DNA of 64,000 nt from Microbacterium sp. Clip185 (GTDB lineage: Bacteria > Actinomycetota > Actinomycetes > Actinomycetales > Microbacteriaceae). Positions 60,428 through 64,000 of the stretch are shown piece after piece. The position numbers were made by a program, and so were the translations under genes. The stretch is taken from the NCBI RefSeq assembly GCF_028743715.1, contig NZ_CP117996.1:248001-312000 (forward strand), in the 5' to 3' direction. Each line of letters starts with the position of its first letter. Positions within the stretch are counted from its first letter, which is position 1. The notes beneath the pieces are model-generated. The model searched no databases. It worked only from the letters and a program-made list of their open reading frames with translations, and had not been told where the DNA came from.

Positions 60428-61887
60428 CAGAGTCTCCCGTACTCGAGGGGGCCGAAGGGTGCGGACGTGGATGCAGCGGCGCGGCGTGCGGGCAGGGGCG
60501 GTCGTCCCCACGAGAACGCGAAGGCGAACACGCGGTCGGCGACGGGACCCGTTCCCCGGGCGATGACCCCGAGGATGCAGGCGCTGACGAAGAGCGCCGC
60601 CGCGAAGGCGATCGGCAGGGTGCCGCCCGTCGCCTCGGCGGCGAGCGTCTCAGCGGCGGGGAACACGATCGCGAGGTAACCGATCGCCGCGAGGGCGACC
60701 GCGGCGATCCACGCGGCGCGTACCCCGGCGGCGACCGCGCCGGCGCCGACGGCGGCTCCTGCGACGACCGCGGTCGCGACCACGAAGAGCAGCAGGACGG
60801 ATGCGGGGTGGCCGAGCGCGCCGGTCGCCACGGCGGTCCCCGCAGCAGCCACGAGCACGACCACGGCGCCGGCGACGGCACCACTCCGGGACCGCTTCGT
60901 GGGAACCGTGGTGCGCTGGGCGAGCTCGCGCTCGAGCGCGGATCCGGCGCCGAGGAACAAACTCGCCTTGAAGAGCGCGTGACCCATCACGTGGAAGAGC
61001 GCGACGCCGAAGGCGCCCATCGCGCAGGCCACGAGCATGAAGCCCATCTGCGCGGCCGTGGACTGAACGAGTCGTCCTTTGACATCGGGGCGGGTGAGCA
61101 TCGCCACGGTGGCGACGAGCATCGTCGCACCGCCGGCGAGGCCGAGCACCCAGGGACCGAGTGACGACGGCACCGGCTGGAACCGGAGGAGCAGCAGAGC
61201 GCCGCCGTTGACGAATCCCGCGTGCAGCAGCGCCGAGACCGGTGTGCTCGTGGCGGCGGTGGCGGGCAGCCAACCGTGGAAGGGGAACGAACCGGCGCGC
61301 GCGACCGCCGCGACGGCCACGAGAACGCCCACGACCACTGCCGTGGAACCGCTCAGTCGACCCAGAGCGGTGAACGCGGATGAGCCTGTCGTCGAGACGG
61401 CCAGGATCACCGCCGCCCACAGCGCGCCGTCGCCGACGAGCAGCGCCCACCCCGCACGCCGTGCCGCGAGGCGCGTCTGCGGATGCGTGCCGCCGGTGCG
61501 GATCAGAGCGATCGTGCTGACGGTCGCGAGCGTCCAGCCGGACACGAGCAGCAGCACGTCCTGAGCCGCGATGCTGGCGACAGTGCCCGCGGCCGCGAGT
61601 GCGGAGAGGGCGAAGAACGCGCGGGCGCGGGGGTCGCCGCGCAGGTTGCGTGCCGCGTAGAGCTGCACGACGGCCGTCAGTGCGGTGACGAGCAGCATGA
61701 GCGCTGCGCCGGCGACATCGTGACGCTCGACGATGGCGTCGACCGTGCCGACGGCAGCGGCGACGGCGGCGAGGGCCACCGCCCAGGGGGTGAGCGAGCC
61801 GGGCGTGCGTCGGGGCGAGGTGGGGAGGAAGGCGACCACGACGGCGGCGACCAGCGCGGCGGCCGTGAGCGAGGCGAGCGGGGACAT
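60427..61887 (-). CDS. dabB: DabB, proton-conducting membrane subunit
   Basis: This 486-residue membrane protein is related to NADH dehydrogenase subunit L and Mrp antiporters, with about 13 helices. It has the antiporter motifs GSFPFHGWLPATAATSTPVS and HAGFVNGGALLL and the lysine helix HVMGHALFKASLFLGAGS. It couples the proton gradient to DabA. No ribosome binding site precedes the ATG. A promoter placed 7 bases upstream suggests a leaderless message. It is the first gene of dabB-dabA-PII-unknown. Confidence 0.93.
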   Translation of the reverse strand: MSPLASLTAAALVAAVVVAFLPTSPRRTPGSLTPWAVALAAVAAAVGTVDAIVERHDVAGAALMLLVTALTAVVQLYAARNLRGDPRARAFFALSALAAAGTVASIAAQDVLLLVSGWTLATVSTIALIRTGGTHPQTRLAARRAGWALLVGDGALWAAVILAVSTTGSSAFTALGRLSGSTAVVVGVLVAVAAVARAGSFPFHGWLPATAATSTPVSALLHAGFVNGGALLLLRFQPVPSSLGPWVLGLAGGATMLVATVAMLTRPDVKGRLVQSTAAQMGFMLVACAMGAFGVALFHVMGHALFKASLFLGAGSALERELAQRTTVPTKRSRSGAVAGAVVVLVAAAGTAVATGALGHPASVLLLFVVATAVVAGAAVGAGAVAAGVRAAWIAAVALAAIGYLAIVFPAAETLAAEATGGTLPIAFAAALFVSACILGVIARGTGPVADRVFAFAFSWGRPPLPARRAAASTSAPFGPLEYGRL

Positions 61888-61894
61888 GTGCAGG

Positions 61895-61924
61895 ACAATA
61901 CCGGTAATGAAATGCAGGTGTCAA
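61895..61924 (-). promoter_or_regulatory. Promoter of the dab operon, probably leaderless
   Basis: On the minus strand TTGACA (61924-61919) and TATTGT (61900-61895) are separated by 18 bases. The -10 ends 7 bases before the dabB ATG, so the predicted transcript starts at or next to the start codon. This is the best consensus promoter seen in the window. Confidence 0.7.
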
Positions 61925-61940
61925 AGTGCAGGAGTAGCAA

Positions 61941-61962
61941 AACAGGTAATCCATAACCTGTT
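61941..61962. promoter_or_regulatory. Inverted repeat between dabB and the winged-helix regulator
   Basis: AACAGGT and ACCTGTT are perfect 7-base arms around 8 bases (AATCCATA). It lies about 15 bases upstream of the dab -35 box and overlaps the expected -35 region of the regulator gene. It is the likely operator of that regulator. Confidence 0.6.
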
Positions 61963-61986
61963 GCCCTGCTCCGCTATGCTGAGCCG

Positions 61987-62274
61987 ATGGGCCAGTGGAC
62001 GTTCCTCACGAATCACGCCCATGTGCTGATCTACGTCTCCCGCGACCCCGGTGCCCGAGTGCGGGAGATCGCGGACGCCGTCGGCATCACCGAGCGCACC
62101 GCGCACGGCATCCTCACCGACCTCGTCGACGACGGGTATCTGCGCCGCATCAAGGAAGGGCGACGCAACCGCTACGAGTGCGTCGAGAACCTGCCGTTGC
62201 GCCATCCGGTCGAGAGCGACCACCGGATCGGGGAGCTCCTGCGCGCCCTCGGTGGTCTGACGCCTTCGAGCTGA
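61987..62274 (+). CDS. Small winged-helix regulator facing the dab operon
   Basis: This 95-residue protein consists of one winged helix: VLIYVSRDPGARVREIADAV, then GITERTAHGILTDLVDDGYL and the wing RRIKEGRRNRYEC. It resembles MarR/ArsR-like regulators without a ligand domain. TATGCT at 61975-61980 lies 6 bases before the ATG, and there is no ribosome binding site, so the message is probably leaderless. Divergent placement suggests it controls dabAB. The signal is unknown. Confidence 0.8.
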   Translation: MGQWTFLTNHAHVLIYVSRDPGARVREIADAVGITERTAHGILTDLVDDGYLRRIKEGRRNRYECVENLPLRHPVESDHRIGELLRALGGLTPSS

Positions 62275-62436
62275 AGCCCATGAGCTGACGTGCGGCCGGT
62301 GGCCGGCGTCGCTGTCGGCCGGCTCCCCGGCCGATCCGGCGTGCGCATCGCGAGCCATCGAGCTGTTGCCCACATGGCGCACAAGTTGCCTGAGGAGAAC
62401 CAATGTGCAGCAAATGAGACGAATGTGAATCAGAAT

Positions 62437-62456
62437 GATGTGCGCGCATGCACATC
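62437..62456. promoter_or_regulatory. Inverted repeat upstream of the last hydrolase gene
   Basis: GATGTGC and GCACATC are perfect 7-base arms around GCGCAT in the 299-base gap between the winged-helix gene and the hydrolase. The surrounding 60 bases are the most AT-rich part of the gap and probably hold the hydrolase promoter. Nothing else is seen there. Confidence 0.4.
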
Positions 62457-62573
62457 GGTGCAGAACGGCACCTCAACCCGTTCTCGGTGTCGCCGCATCC
62501 CTACACTCCGAGGCAGGCCAGGCCCGAATGAGCCCGGCCGCGCTCCTCGCACACAACAAGGAAGTTGGTTTCG

Positions 62574-64000
62574 ATGTCCTCTCCTCGAACCCTCGTGAGG
62601 CTGTGGTCGCTGTTCGCGATCGCGGTCGCGCTCGTGCTCGCCGGCGGCGCCACGGCCGCCCTCGTCCAGACGTCGGCGGGTTCCGTCCAGGTGCGTGATG
62701 TCACGTTCACCGGCACCGCGGGCACGAGCGTCTCCGGGCTGCTGTACGTGCCCGCCACGGCCACCCCTGAAACGCCGGCGCCCGCGGTGCTCGCGGTGCA
62801 CGGCTACGTGAACTCGCGCGAGATGCAGACGGCGAATGCGGTCGAACTGAGCCGCCGCGGCTACGTCGTGCTCGCGCTCGACCAGGCGGGGCACGGTCGT
62901 TCGGACGCGCCCGCCTTCGGCAACGGCTTCAACGGTCCCGCGGGCCTCGCCTACCTCCGGGGTCTGGACATCGTCGACCCCGACAACATCGGCCTTGAAG
63001 GACACTCGCTGGGCGGATCGACCGTGATGAACGCGGCGGCCGCCTTCCCCGAGGGATACGCGTCGATGGCCCTGTTGGATTCGGCCACCGGCTTCTTCGG
63101 CCCCGAGGGGACGCCCGACTTCCCGCGCAACACCCTCGTGGTCTTCGCCGAGTGGGAGGAGTTCTCCGGAACGATGTGGGCCTCCCCGAACACGCGGGAT
63201 CTGACGTCGAGCCCCAAGCTCATGACGATGTTCGGAACCGACGAGCCGGTCGTGCCGGGGCAGCTGTACGGCTCGATCGATGACGGCACCGCGCGCGAAC
63301 TCCTGCGACCCGCCAACAACCACCCCGGGGTGACGCACGATCCGGCCGTGACGCAGGAGATCGTGGCGTGGTTCGACAAGACGCTCGAGGGCGGTCACGA
63401 CGCGGCCGGCCAGACGTGGTGGATCAAGGAGCTCGGCACCCTTGTCGCGATGATCGGCGGCGTGCTCGTGATCTTCGCCACGGGCGGACTTCTGCTGGCT
63501 ACCGGATTCTTCTCGGCGATCCGTCGGCCCGTTCCGTCGGCCGCGGGAAGCCGCTGGGGTTGGCCGTGGATCGTCTCGGCGATCCTCACGACCGGCATCC
63601 CCGCGCTCACGTTCTTCTGGTTCAACACCTGGGGTGCCGCGTGGATCCCGGCAGGTCCCGTGTTCGGGCAGTCCTATTCGACCGGCATCGTCGTCTGGGC
63701 GCTGTTGAACGGACTCATCGGCCTCGCGATCTACGCGGTCACCGCGTGGGTGCAGCGGCGCCGCAACCCGCTCGCATCCGTGCGCGCGGCGGAGGTCGAG
63801 GGCGCGCCGGGGCTTCGGCGCGGCGCGCTGATCGGTCGGGCCGCGGTGCTCTCGCTGCTCAGTGTGGGTGCGGCGTACCTGCTCGTGGTGATCTCGGACT
63901 GGCTGTTCAAGAGCGACTTCCGCTTCTACGTCCTGCAGCTGCAGCCGCTGACGGCGACGCGCTTCGCGTTGTTCGTGCTGTACCTGCTGCCGTTCACGGC
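62574..64000 (+). CDS. Membrane-anchored alpha/beta hydrolase, 5' part
   Basis: The frame stays open to the window edge (475 codons). An N-terminal membrane segment (residues 8-30) is followed by an alpha/beta hydrolase domain with VHGYVNSRE, GHGRSD and nucleophile Ser145 in EGHSLGGS; a late NNHPGVTHD may hold the histidine. After about residue 285 come at least five further membrane helices (LVAMIGGVLVIFATGGLLL onward). So the enzyme domain is probably extracellular and fused to a membrane domain. The ATG follows AAGGAAG. The role is unknown. Confidence 0.85.
   Translation, partial: MSSPRTLVRLWSLFAIAVALVLAGGATAALVQTSAGSVQVRDVTFTGTAGTSVSGLLYVPATATPETPAPAVLAVHGYVNSREMQTANAVELSRRGYVVLALDQAGHGRSDAPAFGNGFNGPAGLAYLRGLDIVDPDNIGLEGHSLGGSTVMNAAAAFPEGYASMALLDSATGFFGPEGTPDFPRNTLVVFAEWEEFSGTMWASPNTRDLTSSPKLMTMFGTDEPVVPGQLYGSIDDGTARELLRPANNHPGVTHDPAVTQEIVAWFDKTLEGGHDAAGQTWWIKELGTLVAMIGGVLVIFATGGLLLATGFFSAIRRPVPSAAGSRWGWPWIVSAILTTGIPALTFFWFNTWGAAWIPAGPVFGQSYSTGIVVWALLNGLIGLAIYAVTAWVQRRRNPLASVRAAEVEGAPGLRRGALIGRAAVLSLLSVGAAYLLVVISDWLFKSDFRFYVLQLQPLTATRFALFVLYLLPFT

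Overview
The window is 64 kb of high-GC DNA with actinobacterial features: strong GAAGGAG ribosome binding sites, frequent GTG starts, ATGA/GTGA gene overlaps, lipoproteins with LTGC/LTAC/LSGC lipoboxes, AfsR-like LuxR regulators, and a very frequent GGATGCG/CGCATCC word. The style fits Microbacteriaceae, most likely Microbacterium; this is inference, because there is no rRNA or other marker gene here. I see no transposase, integrase, tRNA or CRISPR array. The layout is that of a catabolic island on a chromosome.

Layout. 0-1 kb: end of an S41 peptidase and a MarR regulator. 1.1-12.7 kb: a sugar-type catabolic unit. An aldehyde dehydrogenase diverges from a split transketolase, a zinc dehydrogenase, a ribose-type ABC importer (ATPase, permease, lipoprotein), an SDR, a sugar isomerase/epimerase and a second aldehyde dehydrogenase. 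The two arms share a 12-bp palindrome that holds both -35 boxes. 12.7-23.3 kb: a ferredoxin/ferredoxin reductase/CYP199-like P450 cassette and an aryl-alcohol dehydrogenase/aldehyde dehydrogenase/esterase operon, each linked to an AfsR-like regulator. 23.5-36.3 kb: a Liv-type importer, a YtcJ amidohydrolase with an APC permease and TetR regulator, an SsuABC-type importer, and a PaaX-like regulator. 36.4-39.3 kb: dispersed palindromic repeats around small membrane or unknown proteins.

39.4-46 kb carries a cluster matching the phenylpropanoid (phd) genes of Corynebacterium glutamicum: MarR regulator facing SDR, TIM-barrel hydrolase, acyl-CoA dehydrogenase, MaoC hydratase and acyl-CoA ligase, with an HSL-type esterase at the end. 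47.8-55 kb carries pobA and pcaHGBDC with two IclR regulators. Together these form a funnel: hydroxycinnamates (phd) and aryl alcohols or methoxybenzoates (alcohol dehydrogenase, aldehyde dehydrogenase, P450) would give 4-hydroxybenzoate, PobA would give protocatechuate, and PcaHGBDC would take it to 3-oxoadipate. The later steps (pcaIJ, pcaF) are not in the window.

55-62 kb: an AraC-type regulator, a type A chloramphenicol acetyltransferase, and a DabAB bicarbonate/CO2 accumulation operon with a P-II-like protein and a cysteine-rich unknown, facing a small winged-helix regulator. The window ends inside a membrane-anchored alpha/beta hydrolase.

The least explained items are regulatory or repeat DNA: operator-like palindromes next to almost every regulator, a 3+3 inverted array between the two IclR genes, and REP-like elements whose arms carry CTGCA.
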